Part shown: positions 12,081 through 19,638 of the stretch, in pieces
Layout of the letters: each line of letters opens with the position of its first letter
Position numbering within the stretch: position 1 is the first letter of the stretch
From: Streptomyces sp. NBC_01232
Lineage (GTDB): Bacteria; Actinomycetota; Actinomycetes; Streptomycetales; Streptomycetaceae
Direction: 5' to 3'
Assembly: GCF_035989885.1 (NCBI RefSeq)
Contig: NZ_CP108518.1
Span: 1,860,001-1,924,000, forward strand
Length of the DNA: 64,000 nucleotides
Translations under genes and position numbers: made by a program
The notes under the pieces: model-generated
What the model saw: only the letters and a program-made list of their open reading frames with translations
Database searches by the model: none
Told to the model about the DNA's origin: nothing

Positions 12081-13526
12081 TCAAGCGTCCGGACCGAGAC
12101 CTTCGGCCGGACCGGCCCGCAGCCGCCGGACCGCCTCCACCAGTTCGCCGGGGCCGGCGACCCCGGCGAAGCTCAGCCGGACGTGCGGGCCCGGCGGTTC
12201 CGCGCAGAAGTACGGGCGGCCCGGGGCCACCGCCACCCCGGCGCGCAGGGCCGCCGCGGCGAAGGCCGCGTCGTCGCCGCCTCCGGCCGGCCGGACCCAC
12301 AACTGGTATCCGCCGGAGGGCAGATGCGGCAGTTCCAGGGCGGGCAGTTCACGGCGCAGGGCGCCCGCGAGCACGTCGCGCCGGTGACGCAGCTCGGCGG
12401 CGACCGTCCGCAGGTGACGCGGCCAGGCGGGAGCGCCGACCAGTTCCAGGGCGGCCTCCTGGAGGGGCCGGGGGACGAAGAAGCTGTCCACGATCTGGAT
12501 GGCGCGCAGGCGGTCGACCACCGGGCCGCGGGCGGCCAGGGCTCCGACCCGCAGGCTGGGCGAGGTGGATTTGGTCAGCGACCGGACGTGCACCACCACC
12601 CCGTCCGTGTCCTCGGCGGCCAGCGTCGCCGGCAGCGGACCGGCGTCCTCGTGGGCCAGGGCCCGGGCGTAGTCGTCCTCGACCACGAAGGCCCCGGCGG
12701 CCCGCGCGATGCGCAGCACCTCGGTCCGGCGCCCCGGAGCCAGTACCGCACCGGTCGGGTTCTGGAACAGCGGCTGGCATACGAAGACCCGCGCCCCGGT
12801 CGCCTCGAAGGCGGCGGCGAGCAGCTCCGGCCGGACCCCCTCGGCGTCCACCGGTACCGGCACGGGCCGGCAGCCGGAGGCCCGGGCAATGGCGAGCAGC
12901 CCGGGGTAGGTCGGGGACTCGACCAGGATCGGCGCACCGGGCGGGGCGAGCGCCCGCAGGGCGGTGGCCAGCGCGCTCTGACCGCCCGCGGTGACCAGCA
13001 CGTCGGCGGCGACGAGCGAGCCGCCGATCTCCCGGGCGAACCAGTCGCGCAGCTCGGGCAGCCCCTCCAGGGGCGGCCGCCCCCAGGCGCCGGGCCGCCG
13101 CCCGGCCCGGGCCAGGGCGGCCGCCATGGCCCGCTCGGGCTGGAGGGAGGGGTGCAGGTAGCCGCCGTTGAGCTCGATCACCCCGGGCGGCGGGGCGGCC
13201 AGCGAGCCGAGCACTCCGGTGGCGTCGACGGAGCGCGGCACGATCTCCCCGGCCCCCTCGGCGCTGAGGGCGACCTCCTGCCAGGAGGTGTCCCCGGCCG
13301 CGGGGGCCGCCGTACGGGGCGCGGCACGGAAGACCCCCGCGCCGGGCCGGGTGACGACGAGGCCCTCGGCGGCGAGCTGGGCGAGGGCCCGGGAGACGGT
13401 GACGGGACTGACCCGGTAGCGCTCCACAAGGGCGCGACTCGACGGCAGCTTTCCACCTGTCGAGTAGCGGTTGAGCTCGGACCGCAGGGATTCAGCCAGC
13501 TCCGCCACACTGCTACGCTCATACAT
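12081..13526 (-). CDS. MocR-type GntR/aminotransferase regulator
   Basis: A 481-residue PLP-dependent transcription factor. Residues about 1–70 form a GntR winged helix (LPSSRALVERYRVSPVTVSRALAQL). The rest is a class I aminotransferase fold, with the PLP-lysine region in HVRSLTKSTSPSLRVG and the aspartate in VVEDDYARAL. Relatives such as PdxR and GabR sense PLP or amino acids and control a divergent gene. Here the divergent gene is an EamA exporter whose ATG overlaps this gene's ATG inside one CATG. No Shine-Dalgarno is visible, and a -10-like TATTCT lies 8 nt before the ATG, suggesting leaderless translation. Confidence 0.9.
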   Translation of the reverse strand: MYERSSVAELAESLRSELNRYSTGGKLPSSRALVERYRVSPVTVSRALAQLAAEGLVVTRPGAGVFRAAPRTAAPAAGDTSWQEVALSAEGAGEIVPRSVDATGVLGSLAAPPPGVIELNGGYLHPSLQPERAMAAALARAGRRPGAWGRPPLEGLPELRDWFAREIGGSLVAADVLVTAGGQSALATALRALAPPGAPILVESPTYPGLLAIARASGCRPVPVPVDAEGVRPELLAAAFEATGARVFVCQPLFQNPTGAVLAPGRRTEVLRIARAAGAFVVEDDYARALAHEDAGPLPATLAAEDTDGVVVHVRSLTKSTSPSLRVGALAARGPVVDRLRAIQIVDSFFVPRPLQEAALELVGAPAWPRHLRTVAAELRHRRDVLAGALRRELPALELPHLPSGGYQLWVRPAGGGDDAAFAAAALRAGVAVAPGRPYFCAEPPGPHVRLSFAGVAGPGELVEAVRRLRAGPAEGLGPDA

Positions 13527-13551
13527 GACAGCACAGAATAGCGCTACTCTC
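13512..13551. promoter_or_regulatory. Direct-repeat operator candidate between MocR and EamA starts
   Basis: Two near-identical direct repeats, GCTACGCTC (13512–13520) and GCTACTCTC (13543–13551), lie 31 bp apart, about three helical turns. They flank the shared CATG (13524–13527) that holds both start codons. MocR regulators commonly bind spaced direct repeats. A plus-strand promoter may be TTCAGC (13491–13496), a 17-bp spacer and TACGCT (13514–13519). A minus-strand -10 may be the complement of 13535–13540. Confidence 0.55.
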
Positions 13552-14430
13552 CCGACCACGATAGCGGTCAAGAACCCGGTGCGCCGGGGGACCGCCCTCG
13601 CCATGCTCGGCGTCGTCGCCTTCTCGCTGACCTTCCCCGCCACCGCATGGGGACTGGAGAGCTTCGGTCCGTGGTCGCTCGTCGCGCTGCGCAGTGTCCT
13701 CGCCGCCGCCATAGCCGGCGTCTTCCTGCTGGCCCGCCGGGTCCCGCTGCCCGCCCGCGAGCACTGGGCGGGGCTCGCCGTCGTCGCCGCCGGAGTGGTC
13801 GTCGGCTTCCCGATGCTCACCACCCTCGCGTTGACCACCTCCACGACCTCGCACGCCGCCGTGGTCGTCGGCCTCCTGCCGCTCACCACCGCCGCGCTGT
13901 CCGCGCTGCGCACCGGGGCCCGCCCCTCGCGCGCCTTCTGGGCCGCGGCCCTCGCCGGGGCCACGGTCGTGCTGGGCTTCACGCTCGCGCAGAGCGGCGG
14001 CGCCCTGTCCGCGGGCGACGCCTACCTGTTCGCCGCCCTGCTCGTGTGTGCCGCCGGGTACACCGAGGGCGGCCGCCTGGCCCGGATGCTGCCCGGCTGG
14101 CAGGTGATCGGCTGGGCACTGGTCCTGTGCCTGCCGCTCAGCCTGGCCGGTTCCGCGGCCGGGCTCGCGTACGAGCCGGTGCACCTGACCGGCCACGGGC
14201 TGGCCGGGCTGGTCTGGGCGGCGGCCGGCTCCACCTTCCTCGGCCTGTACGTCTGGTACCGGGGCATGGCCGAGATCGGGGCTCCGCGGGCCAGCCAGCT
14301 CCAGCTCGCCCAGCCGCTGCTCACCCTCGTCTGGTCGGTGGCCCTGCTGGGCGAGCACCTCTCCCCCGCCGCACCGGCCGCCGCCTGCGCGGTCCTCGTC
14401 TGCATCGCGGTCACCCAACGGGTCAAATAG
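13525..14430 (+). CDS. EamA/DMT-family transporter
   Basis: A 301-residue integral membrane protein with about ten hydrophobic segments in two five-helix halves, typical of the EamA drug/metabolite transporter superfamily. The second half contains the conserved GASRASQLQLAQPLLTLVWS-like region (PRASQLQLAQPLLTLV). Such proteins usually export amino acids or related metabolites. Pairing with a divergent MocR regulator suggests the substrate or a PLP adduct of it is the signal. The ATG at 13525 lacks a Shine-Dalgarno site; a downstream GTG near codon 19 is a possible alternative start. Confidence 0.88.
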   Translation: MTAQNSATLPTTIAVKNPVRRGTALAMLGVVAFSLTFPATAWGLESFGPWSLVALRSVLAAAIAGVFLLARRVPLPAREHWAGLAVVAAGVVVGFPMLTTLALTTSTTSHAAVVVGLLPLTTAALSALRTGARPSRAFWAAALAGATVVLGFTLAQSGGALSAGDAYLFAALLVCAAGYTEGGRLARMLPGWQVIGWALVLCLPLSLAGSAAGLAYEPVHLTGHGLAGLVWAAAGSTFLGLYVWYRGMAEIGAPRASQLQLAQPLLTLVWSVALLGEHLSPAAPAAACAVLVCIAVTQRVK

Positions 14431-14487
14431 CCGCACTCCGTCCTAAACTGCTAGCACCGGATCGGACCGCCACCGAGGAGGTCAGTT

Positions 14488-14685
14488 ATGCGCGCGACCG
14501 AGGGCGACCAGCTGGTGCAGCACGGCAGGATCGTAGGACAGCACGACAAGGTGGGCGAGATCACCCAGGTCCTGGGCGAGAACGGAACCCCCCCGTACCG
14601 GGTCCGCTTCCAGGACGGACACGAGGCACTGATGGCTCCCGGACCCGACTGCACGGTCCGCCACCCCTCAGAGCCCACTCACTGA
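14488..14685 (+). CDS. DUF1918 small protein
   Basis: A 65-residue protein matching the DUF1918 family of short actinobacterial beta-barrel-like proteins: GDQLVQHGRIVGQHDKVGEI, then a PPYRVRFQDGHEALMAPGPD core. GAGGAGG lies just before the ATG. The function is unknown; DUF1918 proteins are soluble and often monocistronic. It converges on the secreted glycoside-hydrolase-like gene with only one base between the stops. A promoter-like TAAACT sits about 40 bp upstream. Confidence 0.88.
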   Translation: MRATEGDQLVQHGRIVGQHDKVGEITQVLGENGTPPYRVRFQDGHEALMAPGPDCTVRHPSEPTH

Positions 14686-14686
14686 A

Positions 14687-15934
14687 TCAGCGCCGGGACT
14701 CCGCCGACCGGTAGTGATCGGCGACCACCCGGGCCATCGCTCCGTTGGGGTCCGCGGCCACCTGCTTCGCCGAGAAGTACACGTGGCCGCGGACCTCCGG
14801 GAAATCGCGGGCGAACCGCACGTGCTTCGACAGCTCACCCGGATCGCGCCAGGCGGCGGTGGGGCTGTCCTCGTCACAGCGGTAGAGGGCCTCCCCCACG
14901 TAGAGCCGGACGTTCGTCCCCGCGACGGTCCGCGCCCACCAGGGCACGATGTCGGCGTAGTCGGCGGTCGGATGCCCGATGTGCCAGTACGCCTGCGGCA
15001 CGATGTAGTCGATCCAGCCCTCCCTGACCCACTTGCGGGTGTCCGCGTACAGGTCGTCGTAGGTCCCGAGGCCCGCACGCGTCGGTGAACCGGCCGGGTC
15101 CCGGTCGGAGTTGCGCCAGACGGCGAAGGGGCTGATCCCGAACCGGGGCGCCGGCTTCAGCGCCCGCAGCCGCGCGGACATCTCGCGGACCAGGGTGTCG
15201 GTGTTGTTGCGGCGCCAGGCGGCCCGTGACGCGAAGCCCGCTCCGTACTCCTCGAAGGCCTCGTCGTCGTCGAAGTACTCCCCCGCCACCGGGTACGGGT
15301 AGAAGTAGTCGTCCCAGTGGACCGCGTCGACCGGATAGCGGGAGACGGCGTCGAACATCGCGTCCTGGACGAAGCGCCGCACCTCGGGAAGACCGGGGTT
15401 GTAGTAGAGCTTGCCGCCGTACTCCACCGTCCAGCCGGGGTTGCGCCGCGCCGGGTGCGTGGCCACCAGACGGTCGATGTCGGTGTGGTTGGCCACGCGG
15501 TACGGGTTGAACCAGGCGTGCAGCTCCAGCCCGCGCGCGTGCGCCTCCTTCACCGCCGTGCCCAGCGGGTCCCAGCCCGGGTCCACGCCCTGCTTCCCGG
15601 TCAGCCACTGCGACCAGGGCTCCAGCTTCGAGGGCCAGAACGCGTCCGCCGCCGGCCGGACCTGGAGCACCACCGCTCCGAGCCGCCGCTCGACCGCGGC
15701 GTCGAGGAGGCCGAGCAGCTCGGCGCGCTGCCGCGCGGCGGAGAGTCCGCTCTCGGAGGGCCAGTCCACGTTCGCCACGGTGGCGATCCACATCCCGCGG
15801 AAGTCGGCCGCGCCGGCCCGCCCCCCGGGGATCCGCGCGGAGGGCCGCGGCGCCGCGGCCGCCGATCCGGCCGTGGCGGCGGCGATCACCCCCACGGCTC
15901 CGGCCAGCAGTACCCGTCGGCCGATATACGTCAT
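14687..15934 (-). CDS. Secreted glycoside-hydrolase-like protein (GHL10/DUF187)
   Basis: A 415-residue exported protein. The N-terminus has a twin-arginine-like GRR followed by a hydrophobic stretch and an Ala-rich cleavage region (about residues 5–31), suggesting Tat or Sec export. The mature part is a GHL10/DUF187 TIM barrel: RGMWIATVANVDWPS at its start, LHAWFNPYRV, and VDAVHWDDYFYPYP, whose acidic residues are the likely active site. Family members act on peptidoglycan or related glycans. The ATG at 15934 has GGAG 7 nt upstream and is preferred over an ATG 33 bp earlier. Confidence 0.88.
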   Translation of the reverse strand: MTYIGRRVLLAGAVGVIAAATAGSAAAAPRPSARIPGGRAGAADFRGMWIATVANVDWPSESGLSAARQRAELLGLLDAAVERRLGAVVLQVRPAADAFWPSKLEPWSQWLTGKQGVDPGWDPLGTAVKEAHARGLELHAWFNPYRVANHTDIDRLVATHPARRNPGWTVEYGGKLYYNPGLPEVRRFVQDAMFDAVSRYPVDAVHWDDYFYPYPVAGEYFDDDEAFEEYGAGFASRAAWRRNNTDTLVREMSARLRALKPAPRFGISPFAVWRNSDRDPAGSPTRAGLGTYDDLYADTRKWVREGWIDYIVPQAYWHIGHPTADYADIVPWWARTVAGTNVRLYVGEALYRCDEDSPTAAWRDPGELSKHVRFARDFPEVRGHVYFSAKQVAADPNGAMARVVADHYRSAESRR

Positions 15935-16094
15935 GTGACAGCTCCATTTCACTGAGTGACATTGCACGGTGTTCGCTCAGCATGCCCGCCCCGGCCCGCC
16001 GCCCCGCGCAAGGTCGGGAGTAACGTCGGGGGGCGTGGCGGGCGCCGGAATCGTACGGGGGACCCGCCGACGGATGAGCTGCGAAAGGCACGAA

Positions 16095-16967
16095 GTGACT
16101 GACCTCCCTTCCGACATCACACGGGTCGGCGTAGTGGGCTGTGGCCAGATGGGCGCGGGTATCGCCGAGGTGTGCGCCCGCAGTGGCCTTGAGGTCAAGG
16201 TCGCCGAGACCACCGGCGAAGCCCTGGAGATCGGCCGTACCCGGCTGCACAACTCCCTGACCAAGGCCGCCGAACGCGGCAAGATCACCGAAGAGGAGCG
16301 GGACGCCACCCTGGCCCGCCTCACCTTCACCACCGACCTCGGCGAGTTCGCCGACCGTGACCTCGTCATCGAGGCGGTCGTCGAGAACGAGCAGGTCAAG
16401 ACGGAGATCTTCCAGGTCCTCGACCAGGTGATCACCCGCCCGGACGCGATCCTGGCGTCCAACACCTCCTCGATCCCGCTGGTCAAGCTGGCCGTCGCGA
16501 CCTCGCGGCCGGACCAGGTGATCGGCATCCACTTCTTCAACCCGGCCCCGGTGCAGAAGCTCGTCGAGCTGATCCCGGCGCTGACCACGGGCGAGGACAC
16601 CGTCAAGCGGGCCGAGGCCCTGGTGCGGGACGTGCTGGGCAAGCACGCGGTCCGCGCCCAGGACCGGTCCGGGTTCGTCGTCAACGCACTCCTGGTCCCC
16701 TACCTGCTGTCCGCGATCCGGATGTTCGAGTCGGGCATCGCCAGCCGCGAGGACATCGACAACGGCATGGAGCTGGGCTGCGCCCACCCGATGGGCCCGC
16801 TCAAGCTGTCCGACCTGATCGGCCTGGACACCATCGCGTCGATCGCCGACTCGATGTACGCCGAGTACAAGGAGCCGCTGTACGCCGCTCCGCCGCTGCT
16901 CCAGCGCATGGTCGACGCCGGCCGCCTGGGCCGCAAGACGGGCGCGGGCTTCTACCCGTACGGCTGA
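16095..16967 (+). CDS. 3-hydroxybutyryl-CoA dehydrogenase
   Basis: A 290-residue NAD(P)-dependent 3-hydroxyacyl-CoA dehydrogenase. It has the N-terminal Rossmann motif VGVVGCGQMGAGIAEV, the catalytic histidine in GIHFFNPAPVQKLVE, and the C-terminal helical domain with GCAHPMGPLKLSDLIGLD. The length fits the stand-alone Hbd/FadB2 type, not the fused FadB. It interconverts acetoacetyl-CoA and 3-hydroxybutyryl-CoA in acyl-CoA metabolism, which in Streptomyces can feed ethylmalonyl-CoA precursors. The GTG at 16095 has AAAGG 7 nt upstream. Confidence 0.93.
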   Translation: MTDLPSDITRVGVVGCGQMGAGIAEVCARSGLEVKVAETTGEALEIGRTRLHNSLTKAAERGKITEEERDATLARLTFTTDLGEFADRDLVIEAVVENEQVKTEIFQVLDQVITRPDAILASNTSSIPLVKLAVATSRPDQVIGIHFFNPAPVQKLVELIPALTTGEDTVKRAEALVRDVLGKHAVRAQDRSGFVVNALLVPYLLSAIRMFESGIASREDIDNGMELGCAHPMGPLKLSDLIGLDTIASIADSMYAEYKEPLYAAPPLLQRMVDAGRLGRKTGAGFYPYG

Positions 16968-16987
16968 CCCGTACCGCTGAGCCGTAC

Positions 16988-17008
16988 GGCCGGCCCCTAC
17001 GGCCGGCC
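16988..17008. terminator. Hairpin between convergent genes
   Basis: GGCCGGCC occurs at 16988–16995 and again at 17001–17008. Because the octamer is its own complement, the pair forms an 8-bp stem with a 5-nt loop. It lies between the dehydrogenase stop and the Nudix stop and runs into the last Nudix codons, so it could serve both strands. Confidence 0.5.
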
Positions 17009-17533
17009 GAGCCGCAGGTGGTGCAGCAGGAGCAGCCCGGCCGCCATGTTGGCGGCCGGGATCTCTCCCCGGGCGATCATGTCCGGCACGAGCTTGAGGG
17101 GCACCCACTCCCGGCGCGAGGACTCGAAGTCGTCCTCGGGATGGCCGATGCGGGTGGCCCCGTCCGCCCAGTAGAGGTGGTGGCGGGCGTCGGTCAGTCC
17201 GTTGGACGGCTCGACGGTCATCAGGTGGTGGAGCGGACCGGGCCGCCAGCCCGACTCCTCCTCCATCTCGCGGGCCGCCGCGACCGCGATGTCCTCGCCG
17301 TCCTCGACCACCCCGGCGGGCAGTTCCCAGCCCCAGCTGTCGGTGATGAAGCGGTGCCGCCACAGCAGCAGCACCTCGTTGGCCTCGTTGACGGCCGTGG
17401 CGACGGCGACCGGACGCAGCCGGATCACGAAGTGGTCCAGGTGCCGGCCGTCGGGGAGTTCCACATCGGCGAGATTCACGTCGAACCAACGGTTCTTGTA
17501 CACGGTCTGCTCACTCAGGTTCATCCACTGCAC
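16997..17533 (-). CDS. Nudix hydrolase
   Basis: A 178-residue Nudix protein. The 23-residue Nudix box is complete near residues 76–98: G-x5-E-x7-REMEEESGW, with the metal-binding glutamates in REMEEE. The N-terminal part (KNRWFDVNLADVELPDGRHLDHFVIRL) resembles ADP-ribose and nucleoside-diphosphate-sugar pyrophosphatases, so ADP-sugar hydrolysis is a fair guess. I take the GTG at 17533 as start: GGAAGG lies about 10 nt upstream, while an ATG three codons later has no better site. It follows the NsdA-like regulator by 53 bp on the same strand. Confidence 0.88.
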   Translation of the reverse strand: MQWMNLSEQTVYKNRWFDVNLADVELPDGRHLDHFVIRLRPVAVATAVNEANEVLLLWRHRFITDSWGWELPAGVVEDGEDIAVAAAREMEEESGWRPGPLHHLMTVEPSNGLTDARHHLYWADGATRIGHPEDDFESSRREWVPLKLVPDMIARGEIPAANMAAGLLLLHHLRLGRP

Positions 17534-17586
17534 GGCAGTGCCACCTTCCTTTCGAGTAGGTGGCAAACATGGCAGCAGCTGACCGG

Positions 17587-18927
17587 TCACAGCGGAACGC
17601 GCAGCGCCCCGTCGATGAGCCTCGCGGTCTCCTCCGCACCCGTACAACCGCTGGTCAGAAGCTGTTCGCGGACCGCCCGCAGCCGGTCGCGCAGCCGCAG
17701 CGACTCCATGCCCTTGGCCCGCTCGGCCATCTCGGCCGCGGAGGCCGCGGCCCGGTCCGCCTCCCCCTGACGCAGCTGGATCTCGCACAGCATCGCCAGC
17801 CGGTGCACCCGGCCGCGGTCGTGCGCGGGGGTGCCGACGGCGGCGGCCGCCTGTACCCGCGCGGCCTCCAGATCGCCCAGACTGAGCAGCGCCTCGGCGA
17901 CCTGCACATTGACCAGCCCCGGCTGTACGTAGCCGGTCTCGTCGGGCTCGCTGCCCGGGCGGATCCGCGCGGCGGCCGCCTCCGCCCTGCGGATGCAGGC
18001 CAGTGCGGCCTGGGTGTCCCCGAGTTGGGCATAGGCCTTGGCCTGCATGGCGTAGAGGTCCGCGGCCAGCGCCGGGGTGGTGTGCCGCCCGGCCGCACGC
18101 AGCGCGGCCTCGGCGAAGGCGACGGCCTGGCGGTACTCCCGCAGGTGCAGGGACTGGTTGACGATCAGCGCGATCACGTACGCCCCGAGCCCGCGGTCCC
18201 CGCTCGCCTTGGCCAGGCGCAGGGCCTGGTGGAAGTAGCGCTGGGCCAGCCCGTGGGCGTCCGAGTCGTAGGCGCAGATCCCCGCCACCGCCACCAGCGA
18301 TCCGGTGGCCCGGTGCAGCCTGCGGCCGAGGTCGTCGGAGTAGCTCCCGCGCAGCATGGGCGCGGTCTCGCTGCCCAGGAAGCGGACGATCCGGTCCCGC
18401 GTAGCCATGCCTCCGGCCCGGCGGTACATCAGCTCGTAGTGGGCGCGGGCCGACTTCAGGACCTCGATGTGCTCGGGACCGATCGGGTTCGGGCCCTCGC
18501 GGGAGACGTCGGCGTCCTCGGGCGGGTTCTCCCACTCCCACACCGGGATCACGGCGGGCGTCCCGGTGACCGCCTCCGCCGCGAGCAGCTGGGGCCGGGC
18601 CTGGCCGTCGGACCGCCACAGGGCGGCGGCCCGGTCCACGAACCCGCTGAGCGGCGAGGCGTGCAGCGGAACGGGCTGGTCCGCCGCGCCGAGCCCGATG
18701 TCGTCGAGCCCGAGGGGCCGCCTCAGCCGGCCGCCGAGCACCTCGCAGATCAGGTCGGGGACCTGACCCCGGGGCCGCTGGCCCTTCAACCACCGCGCCA
18801 CGGCGGTGTGTTCGTAGCGCAGGGCGAGTCCGCGGGTGCGGCCTGCCTGGTTCACGTACGCGGCGAGTCCGGCGTGTGACATGCCCGCCTCGGCGAGGAG
18901 GGCATCGAGCAGGACATTGGGCTGCAT
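17587..18927 (-). CDS. NsdA-like XRE/TPR transcriptional regulator
   Basis: A 446-residue protein with an N-terminal helix-turn-helix-like region (about residues 1–65; LLDALLAEAGMSHAGLAAYV) and a long alpha-helical C-terminal half of tetratricopeptide-like repeats (for example QRYFHQALRLAKASGD and LYAMQAKAYAQLGDTQAAL). This layout is typical of the Streptomyces NsdA-type regulators that affect sporulation and antibiotic production. The ATG at 18927 has GGAG 6 nt upstream; a TTG 12 bp earlier overlaps that site and is rejected. A 21-bp palindrome 44–64 bp upstream is a likely operator. Confidence 0.8.
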   Translation of the reverse strand: MQPNVLLDALLAEAGMSHAGLAAYVNQAGRTRGLALRYEHTAVARWLKGQRPRGQVPDLICEVLGGRLRRPLGLDDIGLGAADQPVPLHASPLSGFVDRAAALWRSDGQARPQLLAAEAVTGTPAVIPVWEWENPPEDADVSREGPNPIGPEHIEVLKSARAHYELMYRRAGGMATRDRIVRFLGSETAPMLRGSYSDDLGRRLHRATGSLVAVAGICAYDSDAHGLAQRYFHQALRLAKASGDRGLGAYVIALIVNQSLHLREYRQAVAFAEAALRAAGRHTTPALAADLYAMQAKAYAQLGDTQAALACIRRAEAAAARIRPGSEPDETGYVQPGLVNVQVAEALLSLGDLEAARVQAAAAVGTPAHDRGRVHRLAMLCEIQLRQGEADRAAASAAEMAERAKGMESLRLRDRLRAVREQLLTSGCTGAEETARLIDGALRVPL

Positions 18928-18970
18928 GGGCCGCTCCAAGGGCTCGTCGGTCTCAGGCTAATGGGTGCGG

Positions 18971-18991
18971 GGTTCACACGGGGTGTGAACC
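18971..18991. promoter_or_regulatory. Perfect 21-bp palindrome, probable operator
   Basis: The arms GGTTCACAC (18971–18979) and GTGTGAACC (18983–18991) are perfect complements around a GGG centre. It lies 44 bp upstream of the NsdA-like regulator start, where a dimeric regulator, perhaps that protein itself, could act. Confidence 0.6.
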
Positions 18992-19263
18992 GTGTACGCG
19001 CATAAATGCGATGCGCACTCTGCCGCGCGGACCCCCGGGGGCGCTTCACTGAAGAGCCTCGCCAAGAGGTAGCTCGGGTCGTCGGCTCCCCCTCGTACAG
19101 TGCGACGACCCGTCACCGCGCCGCCCGTTCTGCTGTCTGCCCGACACTCCATGGCAGGCGGGCGGCGCGTTCCGGTTCCGCCGGCGCCCGGTTGGTCGCC
19201 GCGCCCCGGTAGGGGCCGGGCCGGACGCGCGCCGGGCTCATCCACCGGGCCCGGCGCGCGTGG
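18992..19263. other. Non-coding stretch, degraded
   Basis: This covers the rest of the regulator's upstream region. A minus-strand frame runs through it and the SpoIIE-like tail beyond, but codon use and composition (Arg/Gly/Pro-rich, no motif) do not look like protein. I see no RNA gene or repeat here. Confidence 0.4.
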
Positions 19264-19380
19264 TCCAGGCCGGTCGTTGCGGAGCACCAGCAGGGCGACG
19301 TCGTCGGCGAGTCGCCCGCTGGTGTGCCGGAGCAGAACGGCGTGCACGCCCGCCACCAGCCGCGCGGGCGTGAGCGGCGC
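19264..19380 (-). pseudogene. Remnant of a SpoIIE/PP2C-type phosphatase C-terminus
   Basis: A 39-codon minus-strand stretch translates to a segment ending HTSGRLADDVALLVLRND. This is the hallmark C-terminal end of SpoIIE-type serine/threonine phosphatases, where the Asp pair binds metal. The preceding part, LTPARLVAGVHAVLLRH, also fits the last helix of that domain. Upstream (19381–19585) no catalytic domain remains; the frame enters a pyrimidine-rich, repetitive stretch. I read this as the tail of a phosphatase gene otherwise lost by deletion. Similarity is judged by eye. Confidence 0.55.
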
Positions 19381-19585
19381 CCCGGCGAGGGCGCCGGCCC
19401 GGTCGCTGCCTCGCCTCTGCCTCTGTCTCCGCCTGTGCCCCTCTCGGCCTCTCCCGGTCGTCCCCTCACCCCAACCCACCCCGCCCTTCCCGGTACCGGG
19501 CATGCAGGGCTCCCCTCCGGCCGGATCGATTGTGTCGACCGACCGGCACCCGGGACCCGGGCCACCGGGGTTCTCACCCGAACGA

Positions 19586-19623
19586 GTGAGGGGCCCACCC
19601 GGTGATCCGGATGGGCCCCTCAC
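19586..19623 (-). terminator. Terminator of pheST
   Basis: A perfect 12-bp stem: GTGAGGGGCCCA (19586–19597) and its complement at 19612–19623, with a 14-nt loop. It starts 16 bp after the pheT stop. Confidence 0.8.
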
Positions 19624-19638
19624 GCGTACAGGAAGCGG

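Noticed and set aside
18958..19623. A single 220-codon minus-strand gene
   Set aside because: Only about 39 codons resemble a known family; both sides look non-coding, so a gene remnant is the better reading.
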